From Comamonas sp. lk (GTDB lineage: Bacteria; Pseudomonadota; Gammaproteobacteria; Burkholderiales; Burkholderiaceae_C), in contig NZ_UOOB01000001.1 of assembly GCF_900564145.1 (NCBI RefSeq), positions 1,738,754-1,802,753 on the forward strand: 64,000 nucleotides of DNA, given 5' to 3'. This document shows positions 39,655 through 48,232 of the stretch, one piece after another. A model generated the notes under the pieces. That model searched no databases. It saw only the letters and a program-made list of their open reading frames with translations, and had not been told where the DNA came from. The number at the start of each line of letters is the position of its first letter. Position 1 is the first letter of the stretch. Both the position numbers and the translations under genes were made by a program.

Positions 39655-39731
39655 GGAGTGGTAGTTCAGTTGGTTAGAATACCGGCCTGTCACGCCGGGG
39701 GTCGCGGGTTCGAGTCCCGTCCACTCCGCCA
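39655..39731 (+). tRNA. tRNA-Asp(GTC), array copy 1
   Basis: A 77-nt cloverleaf with encoded CCA. Anticodon stem CCGGC/GCCGG around loop CTGTCAC (anticodon GTC); acceptor GGAGTGG/CCACTCC. Confidence 0.97.
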
Positions 39732-39752
39732 CAGTTTTAGTGCTTGATGAAC

Positions 39753-39783
39753 AAAGCGCCTTTGAATCTTGAGGCGCTTTTTT
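39753..39783 (+). terminator. Terminator-like hairpin inside the tRNA array
   Basis: AAAGCGCC, 12-base loop, GGCGCTTT, then T-run. It follows the first Ala-Glu-Asp cassette, so transcription of the later copies may depend on read-through or on another promoter. Confidence 0.65.
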
Positions 39784-39804
39784 AATCGGACACGTTCTAG
39801 GATT

Positions 39805-39880
39805 GACCCTATCGTCTAGAGGCCTAGGACATCACCCTTTCACGGTGAGTACCGGGGTTCGAATCCCCGTAGGGTCGCCA
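39805..39880 (+). tRNA. tRNA-Glu(TTC), array copy 2
   Basis: Identical in the mature part to the copy at 39530. This cassette lacks a preceding tRNA-Ala. Confidence 0.97.
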
Positions 39881-39928
39881 AGTTTGAAGCGCTGGTAGCT
39901 ATTGAAAAAATAGCGAAGCTTCCTGCCA

Positions 39929-40005
39929 GGAGTGGTAGTTCAGTTGGTTAGAATACCGGCCTGTCACGCCGGGGGTCGCGGGTTCGAGTCCCGTCCACTC
40001 CGCCA
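39929..40005 (+). tRNA. tRNA-Asp(GTC), array copy 2
   Basis: Identical in the mature part to the copy at 39655. Confidence 0.97.
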
Positions 40006-40013
40006 CAGTTTTT

Positions 40014-40089
<76 letters not shown>

Positions 40090-40134
40090 AAATTTAATGA
40101 CGGCTGATTGAAAAATCAGAATCGTTCTAGGATT

Positions 40135-40210
40135 GACCCTATCGTCTAGAGGCCTAGGACATCACCCTTTCACGGTGAGTACCGGGGTTCGAATCCCCGT
40201 AGGGTCGCCA
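40135..40210 (+). tRNA. tRNA-Glu(TTC), array copy 3
   Basis: Identical to the other Glu copies; it lies exactly 330 bp after copy 2. Confidence 0.97.
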
Positions 40211-40258
40211 AGTTTGAAGCGCTGGTAGCTATTGAAAAAATAGCGAAGCTTCCTGCCA

Positions 40259-40335
40259 GGAGTGGTAGTTCAGTTGGTTAGAATACCGGCCTGTCACGCC
40301 GGGGGTCGCGGGTTCGAGTCCCGTCCACTCCGCCA
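40259..40335 (+). tRNA. tRNA-Asp(GTC), array copy 3
   Basis: Identical to the other Asp copies; it lies exactly 330 bp after copy 2. Confidence 0.97.
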
Positions 40336-40343
40336 CAGTTTTT

Positions 40344-40419
<76 letters not shown>

Positions 40420-40464
40420 AAATTTAATGACGGCTGATTGAAAAATCAGAATCGTTCTAGGATT

Positions 40465-40540
40465 GACCCTATCGTCTAGAGGCCTAGGACATCACCCTTT
40501 CACGGTGAGTACCGGGGTTCGAATCCCCGTAGGGTCGCCA
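40465..40540 (+). tRNA. tRNA-Glu(TTC), array copy 4
   Basis: Identical to the other Glu copies, again with the 330-bp period. Confidence 0.97.
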
Positions 40541-40588
40541 AGTTTGAAGCGCTGGTAGCTATTGAAAAAATAGCGAAGCTTCCTGCCA

Positions 40589-40665
40589 GGAGTGGTAGTT
40601 CAGTTGGTTAGAATACCGGCCTGTCACGCCGGGGGTCGCGGGTTCGAGTCCCGTCCACTCCGCCA
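40589..40665 (+). tRNA. tRNA-Asp(GTC), array copy 4
   Basis: Identical to the other Asp copies; last tRNA of the first array. Confidence 0.97.
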
Positions 40666-40683
40666 CAGTTTTCTTGATGAAGC

Positions 40684-40715
40684 AAAAAGCCACCAGTTTT
40701 CTGGTGGCTTTTTTG
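40684..40715 (+). terminator. Terminator of the first tRNA array
   Basis: AAAAAGCCACCAG, loop TTTT, CTGGTGGCTTTTT; strong hairpin 18 bp after the last tRNA. Confidence 0.92.
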
Positions 40716-40966
40716 TTTTTGCTTCACTTAAGTGCTGCAATGCAGCATATTTGCACTATGCTATCGACTTGCTAGCAGATTCCCCTGACTCTGCAAATGC
40801 TTTGGGCTATGCGATATCGTCACGATTCGTATCGACAGGCGACAAAATTTTTCTTTTTGAGGAACTTTTACCGCTGTCGAAAGCACCATCAGTAGCAGGT
40901 TTCTGCAGCTGCAGGTTTCACTCTTTTAGGGCTTGTCCTTTCTTTTAGCGCTCACTCCTAAATTTC
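40716..40966. other. AT-rich gap between tRNA array and exported protein gene
   Basis: About 250 bp, clearly lower in GC than the neighbouring genes. It holds a GCTGCA-A-TGCAGC inverted repeat (40733-40745) and several T-rich stretches. No gene is supported. Any promoter and operator for the metal-efflux genes could lie here. Confidence 0.45.
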
Positions 40967-41359
40967 ATGCGTTCGGCTCCGTCTTTTTTGCTGTCATTGC
41001 TGCTGTTTGTCGCCATTACCGGCGCACAGATCGTGGCTTTGTGGCCGACGGCTTCGCAGGAAGAGCTGGCTCCCATGCATGTGGTCCAGTTGATGGAATC
41101 CGGAGTGGATGTGCTGCAGGAGTTTGAGGACGATGTGGAGCTTGATTCCACAGAGTTCTCCATTCATCGCGTTCCGCGCACGGTCGAAGTCAATCCTGCC
41201 CAGGAAGACAAGAACGAATTATTTGGCCCGCCAGAGCAGATTGCTGTGGCCGTGGCTGATGCCCAGGTTACGCCACAAGCGCATGTGGTGTACCTAACGA
41301 CCCCTTGGCCCGACAGCATGTTGCGCCCGCCCATATCGGGCCTGCCAACGGCAGGCTAG
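40967..41359 (+). CDS. Small exported protein of unknown function next to metal-efflux genes
   Basis: A 130-residue protein with an N-terminal hydrophobic segment (SFLLSLLLFVAITGAQIVALW) that can act as signal or anchor. The rest is hydrophilic and acidic, with QEFEDDVELDSTEF and three scattered histidines, no cysteine, and a Pro-rich end (TTPWPDSMLRPPISGLP). Codon use is gene-like. There is no good ribosome-binding site before ATG 40967. By position it might be a periplasmic partner or sensor of the efflux system, as small CzcI/CnrX-like proteins are elsewhere, but I see no homology to them. Confidence 0.6.
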   Translation: MRSAPSFLLSLLLFVAITGAQIVALWPTASQEELAPMHVVQLMESGVDVLQEFEDDVELDSTEFSIHRVPRTVEVNPAQEDKNELFGPPEQIAVAVADAQVTPQAHVVYLTTPWPDSMLRPPISGLPTAG

Positions 41360-41373
41360 CCCCATATGCCTGA

Positions 41374-41405
41374 GTTCTGCCAGCCAGCGTGTCTGCTGGG
41401 CGGAA
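41374..41405 (+). promoter_or_regulatory. Hairpin in the region upstream of the efflux operon
   Basis: GTTCTGCC-AGC pairs with GCT-G-GGCGGAAC around a 10-base loop (one G-T pair, one bulge). There is no T-run. It lies in the 282-bp gap before czcC, where no gene is seen. Confidence 0.3.
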
Positions 41406-41641
41406 CCCTCTAGGCGGTTTCAGGGCAAATCTCCTTTCTGATCACCAGCTTGTGGCGTTTGACGCCCGGGTCTGCGTCGTCTCGCTGTGCTGCGTATGCG
41501 TCAGCGAGACCCAAGCCTGTCGGCTTTCCCCATCCTTTGTGGATTCTCAAGCAAGCGTTTTGCGTTTTGCTTCGAGTGCGGAAGTTGGCTCACTTCAATG
41601 TTTTTCTCACTTTGTCTGCCATTTACGGGCAGCTATGTTCT

Positions 41642-43018
41642 ATGTCGTATAGATCGATAGCGCCGGGTGTATTACCGGCCGAATCTTGTTTTTCCCCTCC
41701 AGGCGCAAGAAGCCTGCAACGTTTGAATCGCATTGCACTGCTCTGTCTTGCCATGGGCACCTCACAGTGGGCCCTGGCCCAGGATGCCCAAACCGCATCG
41801 CCAGGCAATGCCACAGCGGTGCTTGGTGCTGCCAGCACGCCGGCTGCCGCTCCTCAGCTCAGTCTCGATCAGCTGGTGCAAACCGTGCTGGATCACAACC
41901 CCGAGCTGCGCTCGGTTCAGCAGTCGAGCGTGACCGCACAGGCGGCCGTGGTGACGGCCGGTGCTTTGCCCAATCCCAAGCTCGAATGGAGCCAGGGCCG
42001 GAACAGTGCGCGCATTCCTTCCGGTACACCAGGGAACGTCAGCACCATGGGCGTCTCGCTGCCCATAGAAATGCCCTCGGTGCGTGCTGCCCGCGTGAAT
42101 GCGGCCGAAGCCGGCCAGCGTGCCTCGGTGCAGCAGATTGCGGCCTCGCGCAATGCGCTGGTGGCGCAAGTCAAGCTGCGGGCGTATGAAGTGGTGCTGC
42201 GCAATGCACAGGCCGATGCGGCCCATGATGCCGTCAAGCTGCTGGAGCAGGCCCATGAGCGCGTGCGTGTGCGCGTCTCCAGCGGCGAGGCTGCCCGCTA
42301 CGAAATCATCAAGGCCGACGCCGAGCTGATCAATGCCCGCCAGCAGGAGCAATCTGCCAAGCTGCTAGCCGAGCAGTCGCAGCTCACGCTCAACCGCATG
42401 GCTGCCGGTCAGTTGCCGGCGCGCTTTGATCTGAAGCTGTCATTGCAGGACCCGGTGAGCAAGACGGGCTTGCAGAGCATCAACTGGCAGGCTCACCCTG
42501 AGCTGCTGCAGCTGCAATCGGAAGTGGACAAGGCCGAAGCCCAGAAGCAAGGTGCCAAAGCCAGCCGTTGGCCTGGTCTTGAGCTGCGTTATGCCCAGAC
42601 CCGCGAGCCCGATATTCGCAACAACACCGTTGGCGTGACGGTGCAGATTCCGCTGTTTGACCAGCGCCGCGGTCCTATCGATGAAGCTGCCTCCGAGGCG
42701 GAACGTGCCCGGCTGCGCCTGGAAGGGCGCCGTGCCGAGCTGGAGCAGCAAATGCAGCAGGCCTGGAAAGTGATGGAAATGGCCCAGGTGCGTACCAAGG
42801 CCTTGAGCGAAGGCGCAGTGCGTCAGGCCGAGGCGGCCCTGCGCGTGGCTGAAGCCGCTTACCGCTTTGGTGAGCGCGGCATTCTGGATGTGCTCGACGC
42901 TCAGCGTGTGCTGCGCACCGTACGCGCCGACCTGCTGGAAGCCCGCTACCAGCTGCAATCCGCTCGTATCGAGCTGGACTTCCTGGCCGGCCGCTATGCA
43001 GCACCTTCCGCAATCTGA
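41642..43018 (+). CDS. TolC-family outer-membrane component of heavy-metal efflux (CzcC-like)
   Basis: About 458 residues. The N-terminal signal is RLNRIALLCLAMGTSQWALA-QDA (ATG 41642). Two outer-membrane efflux repeats follow, with LSLDQLVQTVLDHNPELRSVQQSS near residue 80 and PELLQLQSEVDKAEAQKQGAKASRWPGLELRYAQTREPDIRNNTVGVTVQIPLFDQRRGPIDEA, a typical CzcC/CusC-like second half. The coiled helices are rich in Ala, Glu and Arg. It forms the outer-membrane channel of the tripartite pump. The adaptor gene starts 22 bp later. Confidence 0.9.
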   Translation: MSYRSIAPGVLPAESCFSPPGARSLQRLNRIALLCLAMGTSQWALAQDAQTASPGNATAVLGAASTPAAAPQLSLDQLVQTVLDHNPELRSVQQSSVTAQAAVVTAGALPNPKLEWSQGRNSARIPSGTPGNVSTMGVSLPIEMPSVRAARVNAAEAGQRASVQQIAASRNALVAQVKLRAYEVVLRNAQADAAHDAVKLLEQAHERVRVRVSSGEAARYEIIKADAELINARQQEQSAKLLAEQSQLTLNRMAAGQLPARFDLKLSLQDPVSKTGLQSINWQAHPELLQLQSEVDKAEAQKQGAKASRWPGLELRYAQTREPDIRNNTVGVTVQIPLFDQRRGPIDEAASEAERARLRLEGRRAELEQQMQQAWKVMEMAQVRTKALSEGAVRQAEAALRVAEAAYRFGERGILDVLDAQRVLRTVRADLLEARYQLQSARIELDFLAGRYAAPSAI

Positions 43019-43040
43019 TTCCAGTTTTTGAATATTGCTT

Positions 43041-44261
43041 ATGTCCTCCCATTCTTCTTTTTCTCAGACCGGCCGCAATCGCCCTGCATCCCTGGTCGCT
43101 GCGCTGGCACTTGCCGGTCTTGTCTCGCTGACTCTGACTGCCTGCGGCAAGGATGAGCAAAGCAGCGCCGCACCTGCGGCTGCTGCTTCGGCCCAGGCCG
43201 AGCTCGATCCCATGGAGGTGGTGGTTTCCGCCGCCATGGCCAGCAACTTCAAGACGGCAGCCGTGGCACAGGCCGAAGTGGCCAGCGTGCAGGAAATCTC
43301 GGGTCGCATCGAAGCCAATGAGCGCAAGGTGGTGCGCATCGGTGCCGCCGTGACAGGCCGCGTGACCGAAGTGCTGGCCGAGACCGGCGACCGCGTCAAG
43401 TCGGGCCAGGTGCTGGCGCGTGTGGCCAGCCCCGAATTGACCACCGCCCAGCTGGCCTATATGCGTGCCAGCGCCACGGCCACCTTGGCTGAGCGGGCGG
43501 TAGAGCGCGCACGTCAGCTGATTGCTGCCGACGTGATTGGCTCTGCAGAGCTGCAGCGCCGAGAATCCGAGGTACAGATTGCCCGCGCCGAATTGCGTGC
43601 AGCCGGCGATCAGCTGCAGCTCATGGGCATCTCGGGCGATGCGCTCACGCGGCTGCGCGGTCAGGGCAGCATCGCGCCCAATGCGGCCGTCACCGCCTCT
43701 TCTGCAGGTATCGTGATCGAGCGCCAGGTCAGTCAGGGCCAAGTGGCACAACCAGGCGATCCGTTGTTCACCGTGGCTGATCTGTCCAATGTCTGGGTGG
43801 TGGGTGCCTTGCCTGAGCAGATGGCCCGCAGCGTGCAGGTCGGTCAGAGCGTGCAGGTTGATGTGCCCGCCTTGGGATTGACCCCTGATGAAGGGCCTCT
43901 TTCCGGCAAGATCATTTACGTGGGCGATACGGTTTCGTCTGAAACCCGCACCGTCACCATCCGTACCCAGGTGGATAACAAAGACCATGCCTTGAAGCCG
44001 CAAATGCTGGCCACCATGCGTATCCAGGGTGCCATGGAAAAGACGCTGGCCATTCCCGCCTCCGCCGTGGTGCGCGAGAACGACAAGGACCATGTGTACG
44101 TGAAGAAGGCCGAGAACCATTACCGCCTTACGCCCGTGGATCTGGGTGGTGCCAGCGGCGGTCTGCGTCCGGTGCTCAAAGGTTTGAGCGAAGGCGTGCA
44201 AATCGTGGTCGAGGGCTCGTTCCATCTGAACAACGAGCGCAAGCGCGCTGAGCTGGAGTAA
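43041..44261 (+). CDS. RND efflux periplasmic adaptor, lipoprotein (CzcB-like)
   Basis: A 406-residue membrane-fusion protein with lipobox LVSLTLTAC (cysteine near residue 35). Order: barrel-sandwich hybrid half (EISGRIEANERKVVRIGAAVTGRVTEVLAETGDRVKSGQVLARV), alpha-hairpin rich in Ala/Glu/Arg, then second lipoyl half (ASSAGIVIERQVSQGQVAQPGDPLFTVADLSNVWVV) and beta-barrel/MPD. The GxVxxGDRVKxGQVLA pattern and PxDPLFxVADLSxVWV match HlyD/CzcB adaptors. No His-rich N-terminal metal-binding stretch as in classic CzcB is visible. Four bases separate it from the pump gene. Confidence 0.92.
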   Translation: MSSHSSFSQTGRNRPASLVAALALAGLVSLTLTACGKDEQSSAAPAAAASAQAELDPMEVVVSAAMASNFKTAAVAQAEVASVQEISGRIEANERKVVRIGAAVTGRVTEVLAETGDRVKSGQVLARVASPELTTAQLAYMRASATATLAERAVERARQLIAADVIGSAELQRRESEVQIARAELRAAGDQLQLMGISGDALTRLRGQGSIAPNAAVTASSAGIVIERQVSQGQVAQPGDPLFTVADLSNVWVVGALPEQMARSVQVGQSVQVDVPALGLTPDEGPLSGKIIYVGDTVSSETRTVTIRTQVDNKDHALKPQMLATMRIQGAMEKTLAIPASAVVRENDKDHVYVKKAENHYRLTPVDLGGASGGLRPVLKGLSEGVQIVVEGSFHLNNERKRAELE

Positions 44262-44265
44262 GCCC

Positions 44266-47200
44266 ATGATTGCTTCCATGATTCGAGCTGCGCTAACGCA
44301 GCGGTTGGTGGTGATCGTGCTTGCGCTGGTGGTTTGCGGCTTTGGCCTGCGTGCTGCCATGAATCTGTCGGTGGATGCCTTCCCCGATGTGACCAATGTG
44401 CAGGTGCAGGTGGCGACCGAAGCACCGGGCCGCTCGCCCGAAGAAATCGAGCGTTTTGTGACGGTGCCGCTGGAAATCGCCATGACGGGCTTGCCCGGTG
44501 TGGTGGAGATGCGCTCGCTCAACAAAAGCGGCCTGTCCATCATCACCCTGGTGTTCACGGATGCCACTGATGTCTACTTTGCCCGTCAGTTGGTGACGGA
44601 GCGCCTGATTGAAGTGACGCCCCGCATGCCAGAAGGCATCGTGCCCGTGCTGGGCCCGGTGTCTACCGGTCTGGGCGAGGTCTATCAGTACACGCTGGAC
44701 CATCCCGACGATGGCCAGCGCGAGCTGACCCAGGCCGAGCTGACCGAGCGCCGCACCATCCAGGACTGGGTGGCGCGCCCGTTGCTGCGCTCCATCCCCG
44801 GGGTGGCTGAAATCAACTCCCAAGGCGGTTACGTCAAGCAGTACCAGGTGCTGGTGGATCCCGGTCGTCTGGCTCACTATGGTCTGTCCGTGCGCCAGGT
44901 GGTGCAGTCGGTGGCCGATAACAACGCCAATGCCAGCGGCGGCATCTTGCCCCAGGTGACGGAGCAGTATCTGATCCGCGGTGTAGGCATGATTCGCTCG
45001 CTGGAGGATATCGGCAACATCGTGCTCAAGGAGCAGGGTGGCGTACCGGTTTATGTGCGCGATGTGGCGACGGTGCAAATTGATGCCGAAGTGCGTCAGG
45101 GCGCCATCATCAAGGGTGGCTATACCGAAAGCGTCTCCGGCATTGTGCTGATGATGCGCGGCGGCAATGCCAAGGAGGTGGTGACGCGCGTCAAGGAGCG
45201 CGTGGACGAAATTAATACCAAGGGCATGCTGCCCGGCGGCTTGCAGATCGTCTCCTTCTACGACCGTACCGATCTGGTGGATTCGGCTCTGTGGACCGTG
45301 GGCAAGGTGCTGATCGAAGGCATTTTCCTGGTGGTGGTGGTGCTGTTCATCTTCCTGGGTGATGTGCGCTCAAGCCTGATCGTGGTGGCGACGCTGATCA
45401 TCACGCCGCTGACGACCTTCATCATGATGAACCGCTATGGCATCTCGGCTAACCTCATGTCTTTGGGGGGGCTGGCGATTGCCATCGGCTTGATGGTGGA
45501 TGCCACCGTGGTGGTGGTGGAGAACGTATTCCACAAACTCGGCCAGGCTGGCAACAGCATGGGAGAGCGGGTGCGCACCGTGCTGTCTGCCACGACGGAA
45601 GTGGCAACTCCCACCATCTTCGGCATTGCCATCATCATCTTGGTGTTCCTGCCCTTGATGACCTTGCAGGGCATTGAAGGCAAGATGTTTGCGCCGCTGG
45701 CGTTGACGATTGTGATTGCGCTGGCCGTGTCCCTGGCCGTGTCGCTGTTCCTGTCGCCCGTGCTGTGCTCGTACTTCCTCAAGGGCGGTGCCGACCACGA
45801 CACCAAGCTGATCGCCTTCCTCAAGCGCCACTATCTGAAGCTGCTGGATGGCGCCACAGCGCGTCACCGTCTCACGCTGGCTGTGTCCGTGGCCTTGCTG
45901 ATCGGCTCGCTGGGGTTGTTCCCGCTTCTGGGCAAGTCCTTCATGCCGACTATGAAGGAAGGTGCGCTCACACCGCAGATCAACCGCGTGCCCAGCATTT
46001 CCCTGGATGAATCCATCCGCATGGAAATGGCCGCCATGAAGGAAGTGGCTCAGGTGCCGGGTGTGAAGTCCGTGGTGTCCAAGCTGGGCCGTGGCGAATC
46101 GCCTGCGGATCCTGCCGGTCCCAACGAGTCTGATCCCATCGTGCTTCTGGACCCCGAGTCCGAGCGTACCCAGGATGAGATCGATGAAGAAATTCGTCAG
46201 CGCCTGTCCAAGATTCCCGGTGTACAGATTGTGCTGTCTCAGCCGATTTCCGAGCGCGTGGATGAAATGGTGACGGGCGTGCGTTCACAGCTGGCCATCA
46301 AGGTGTTTGGCGATGAGCTGGGCGAGTTGAAAGACATCTCCGAGCAAGTTGCCCGTATCTTGAAGAGCGTGAACGGCAGCACCGATATCCGTATCGAGCG
46401 CCTCTCGGGGCAACAGGCATTGACGGTGGACATTGACCGCAAGGCCATTGCCCGCCATGGCCTGAATGTGGCCGATGTGCAAAGCCTGCTGGAGTCGGCC
46501 ATTGGTGGCAAGGATGTGACCACCTTGTATGAGGGCGAGCGTCGCTATGCCGTGGTGGTTCGTTTCCCAGAAGCTTTTCGTGGGTCGCAGCAATCGATTG
46601 GTGCCACTCTGCTGACGACAGCGAACGGTGCGAAGGTGCCATTGAGTAGTTTGGCAAAGATCGAGCTGGTGGACGGCCCTGCGCAGATCAGCCGCGAAGG
46701 CGGCAAGCGCCGCGTGGTGGTGGGTGCCAATGTGGAAGGCCGAGACCTGGGTGGCTTTGTGACCGAGGTGGAGCAGCGTCTGGCGCAGGAAGTCAAACTG
46801 CCTGACGGCTACTACTTCAAATTCGGTGGCCAGTTCGAGAACATGGAGCGCGCCATGGGCACGCTGCAGGTCATCGTGCCGCTGACCATCGTGGCCATCT
46901 TCTTCCTGCTGTTCCTGCTGTTCAACTCCGTCAAGCTGGCCAGTCTCATCATCTTGGTGCTGCCTTTTGCTTCGGTCGGCGGCCTGATCGGTCTGTTTGT
47001 CACGGGTGAGTACCTGAGCGTGCCGGCCTCGGTGGGCTTTATTGCGCTGTGGGGTATTGCCGTGCTCAACGGTGTGGTGTTGGTGACCAGCATCCGACGT
47101 CTGCGCGAAGATGGCATGGCCGTGGCTGCGGCCGTGCGCGAAGGCTGTGTACAGCGTTTCCGCCCGGTGATGATGACGGCGACCGTGGCCTTGCTGGGTC

Positions 47201-47355
47201 TGGTTCCCTTCCTGTTTGCCACCGGCCCGGGCTCTGAAGTGCAGCGTCCGTTGGCTATCGTGGTGATCGGTGGCCTGATCTCGTCCACCTTGCTGACCCT
47301 GGTGGTGCTGCCCACGCTGTACCGCTGGTTTGATGAAAAGCCGACCGAGGCTTGA
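44266..47355 (+). CDS. Heavy-metal efflux RND pump (CzcA/CusA family)
   Basis: A 1029-residue inner-membrane proton-driven pump of the HME-RND family: large periplasmic loops after helices 1 and 7, PDVTNVQVQVATEAPGRSPEEIERFVTVPLE at the N-terminus, and EVTPRMPEGIVPVLGPVSTGLGEVYQYTL. The helix 4 motif is AIGLMVDATVVVVEN (D412, E419). In published schemes Zn/Co/Cd pumps have DFG...DGA and Cu/Ag pumps AIG...DAA, so this one is closer to the Cu/Ag type in helix 4. The porter segment SERVDEMVTGVRSQLAIKVFG, however, resembles CzcA. The metal cannot be assigned from this. Confidence 0.93.
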   Translation: MIASMIRAALTQRLVVIVLALVVCGFGLRAAMNLSVDAFPDVTNVQVQVATEAPGRSPEEIERFVTVPLEIAMTGLPGVVEMRSLNKSGLSIITLVFTDATDVYFARQLVTERLIEVTPRMPEGIVPVLGPVSTGLGEVYQYTLDHPDDGQRELTQAELTERRTIQDWVARPLLRSIPGVAEINSQGGYVKQYQVLVDPGRLAHYGLSVRQVVQSVADNNANASGGILPQVTEQYLIRGVGMIRSLEDIGNIVLKEQGGVPVYVRDVATVQIDAEVRQGAIIKGGYTESVSGIVLMMRGGNAKEVVTRVKERVDEINTKGMLPGGLQIVSFYDRTDLVDSALWTVGKVLIEGIFLVVVVLFIFLGDVRSSLIVVATLIITPLTTFIMMNRYGISANLMSLGGLAIAIGLMVDATVVVVENVFHKLGQAGNSMGERVRTVLSATTEVATPTIFGIAIIILVFLPLMTLQGIEGKMFAPLALTIVIALAVSLAVSLFLSPVLCSYFLKGGADHDTKLIAFLKRHYLKLLDGATARHRLTLAVSVALLIGSLGLFPLLGKSFMPTMKEGALTPQINRVPSISLDESIRMEMAAMKEVAQVPGVKSVVSKLGRGESPADPAGPNESDPIVLLDPESERTQDEIDEEIRQRLSKIPGVQIVLSQPISERVDEMVTGVRSQLAIKVFGDELGELKDISEQVARILKSVNGSTDIRIERLSGQQALTVDIDRKAIARHGLNVADVQSLLESAIGGKDVTTLYEGERRYAVVVRFPEAFRGSQQSIGATLLTTANGAKVPLSSLAKIELVDGPAQISREGGKRRVVVGANVEGRDLGGFVTEVEQRLAQEVKLPDGYYFKFGGQFENMERAMGTLQVIVPLTIVAIFFLLFLLFNSVKLASLIILVLPFASVGGLIGLFVTGEYLSVPASVGFIALWGIAVLNGVVLVTSIRRLREDGMAVAAAVREGCVQRFRPVMMTATVALLGLVPFLFATGPGSEVQRPLAIVVIGGLISSTLLTLVVLPTLYRWFDEKPTEA

Positions 47356-47361
47356 TGGAGT

Positions 47362-47423
47362 GCCGCCCCCTGAGCCGCTTTGCGGCTTCTAGAAGGGGGA
47401 CGATCCCATCGCTGCGGGGCGGC
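47362..47423. repeat. Nested inverted repeat (REP-like element)
   Basis: Outer arms GCCGCCCC (47362-47369) and GGGGCGGC (47416-47423) enclose AGCCGC-TTT-GCGGCT (47373-47387). It lies in the 126-bp gap between the pump and PII-like genes. The layout fits the GC-rich extragenic palindromes common in Comamonadaceae. Confidence 0.65.
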
Positions 47424-47481
47424 CCTTGCTCGATTTCTCTGGCTTGGGCCGCCTGTGCGGCGAGAACTTTAGGAGATTGTG

Positions 47482-47814
47482 ATGATGAAAGAAATCCGTG
47501 CCATCGTGCGACCCAGCCGCTTGGATCGTTTGCGTGCTGCATTGCGTGACATTCCCAATTTCCCGGGTGTGACCATCTTCAAGGCCGAAGGCTTCACGGC
47601 CCCGGCGGCCGTGGACAAGCGAACGGTCAAGGACGAATTGACCGATTTTTCGGACAAGCTTATGGTTTGCGTGATCGTGGAAGAGTCCATGGTCGAGCCG
47701 GTCCGCGAGGCCATTGTGAGCGCCTGCCGCACGGGTCAGATCGGAGACGGTCTGGTCTGGACGGTCGATATTGGCGAGATGCATCGCATCCGCGATGGCG
47801 GCGCGGTGAACTAA
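47482..47814 (+). CDS. Divergent PII-family signal protein (PII-NG-like) linked to metal efflux
   Basis: A 110-residue protein with the PII ferredoxin-like fold. KEIRAIVRPSRLDRLRAALRDI matches the first strand and helix, and the C-terminal signature TGQIGDGLVWTVDIGEMHRIRDG is kept. The T-loop region (GFTAPAAVDKRTVKDELTDF) lacks the uridylylated Tyr51 of GlnB/GlnK. Known PII-NG proteins are encoded beside heavy-metal RND genes, as here. Trimer formation and nucleotide or metal sensing are inferred. AGGAG at 47471-47475 suits ATG 47482 or 47485; GTG 47479 is too close. Confidence 0.88.
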   Translation: MMKEIRAIVRPSRLDRLRAALRDIPNFPGVTIFKAEGFTAPAAVDKRTVKDELTDFSDKLMVCVIVEESMVEPVREAIVSACRTGQIGDGLVWTVDIGEMHRIRDGGAVN

Positions 47815-47837
47815 GCGCACTGTCGGCGTGATCTGAG

Positions 47838-47870
47838 GGATGCCTGGCAATATGTCCGGCATCCTTTTTT
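47838..47870 (+). terminator. Terminator of the efflux-PII operon
   Basis: GGATGCC, 13-base loop, GGCATCC, then T6, 24 bp after the PII-like stop. Confidence 0.88.
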
Positions 47871-47897
47871 CTGCCTTAGGGTGAAAAATCTGCCGAC

Positions 47898-47930
47898 TTC
47901 GAAAAAGGCCCGAAAAGCCTGTGCTACAAT
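47898..47930 (+). promoter_or_regulatory. Predicted promoter of the second tRNA cassette
   Basis: TACAAT (47925-47930) with an upstream TG-like extension (TGCTACAAT) forms an extended -10; the -35 region is poor. The first tRNA starts 57 bp later. Confidence 0.5.
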
Positions 47931-47987
47931 TTTTGTATTGCAGCAACAAGCTGGTGTTTGAAAAAACACCGGTTTGCGGTTCAAGGG

Positions 47988-48063
<76 letters not shown>

Positions 48064-48108
48064 AAATTTAATGACGGCTGATTGAAAAGTCAGAATCGTT
48101 CTAGGATT

Positions 48109-48184
48109 GACCCTATCGTCTAGAGGCCTAGGACATCACCCTTTCACGGTGAGTACCGGGGTTCGAATCCCCGTAGGGTCGCCA
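48109..48184 (+). tRNA. tRNA-Glu(TTC), second cassette
   Basis: Mature part identical to the Glu copies of the first array. The Ala-Glu spacer differs by only about one base from the array spacers. Confidence 0.97.
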
Positions 48185-48232
48185 AGTTTGAAGCACTTGT
48201 AGCTACAAAGTAGCGAGCAAAGCTTCCTGCCA

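Noticed and set aside
40592..40948. 118-codon frame beginning inside the last tRNA-Asp
   Set aside because: Starts within a tRNA gene and crosses a strong terminator.
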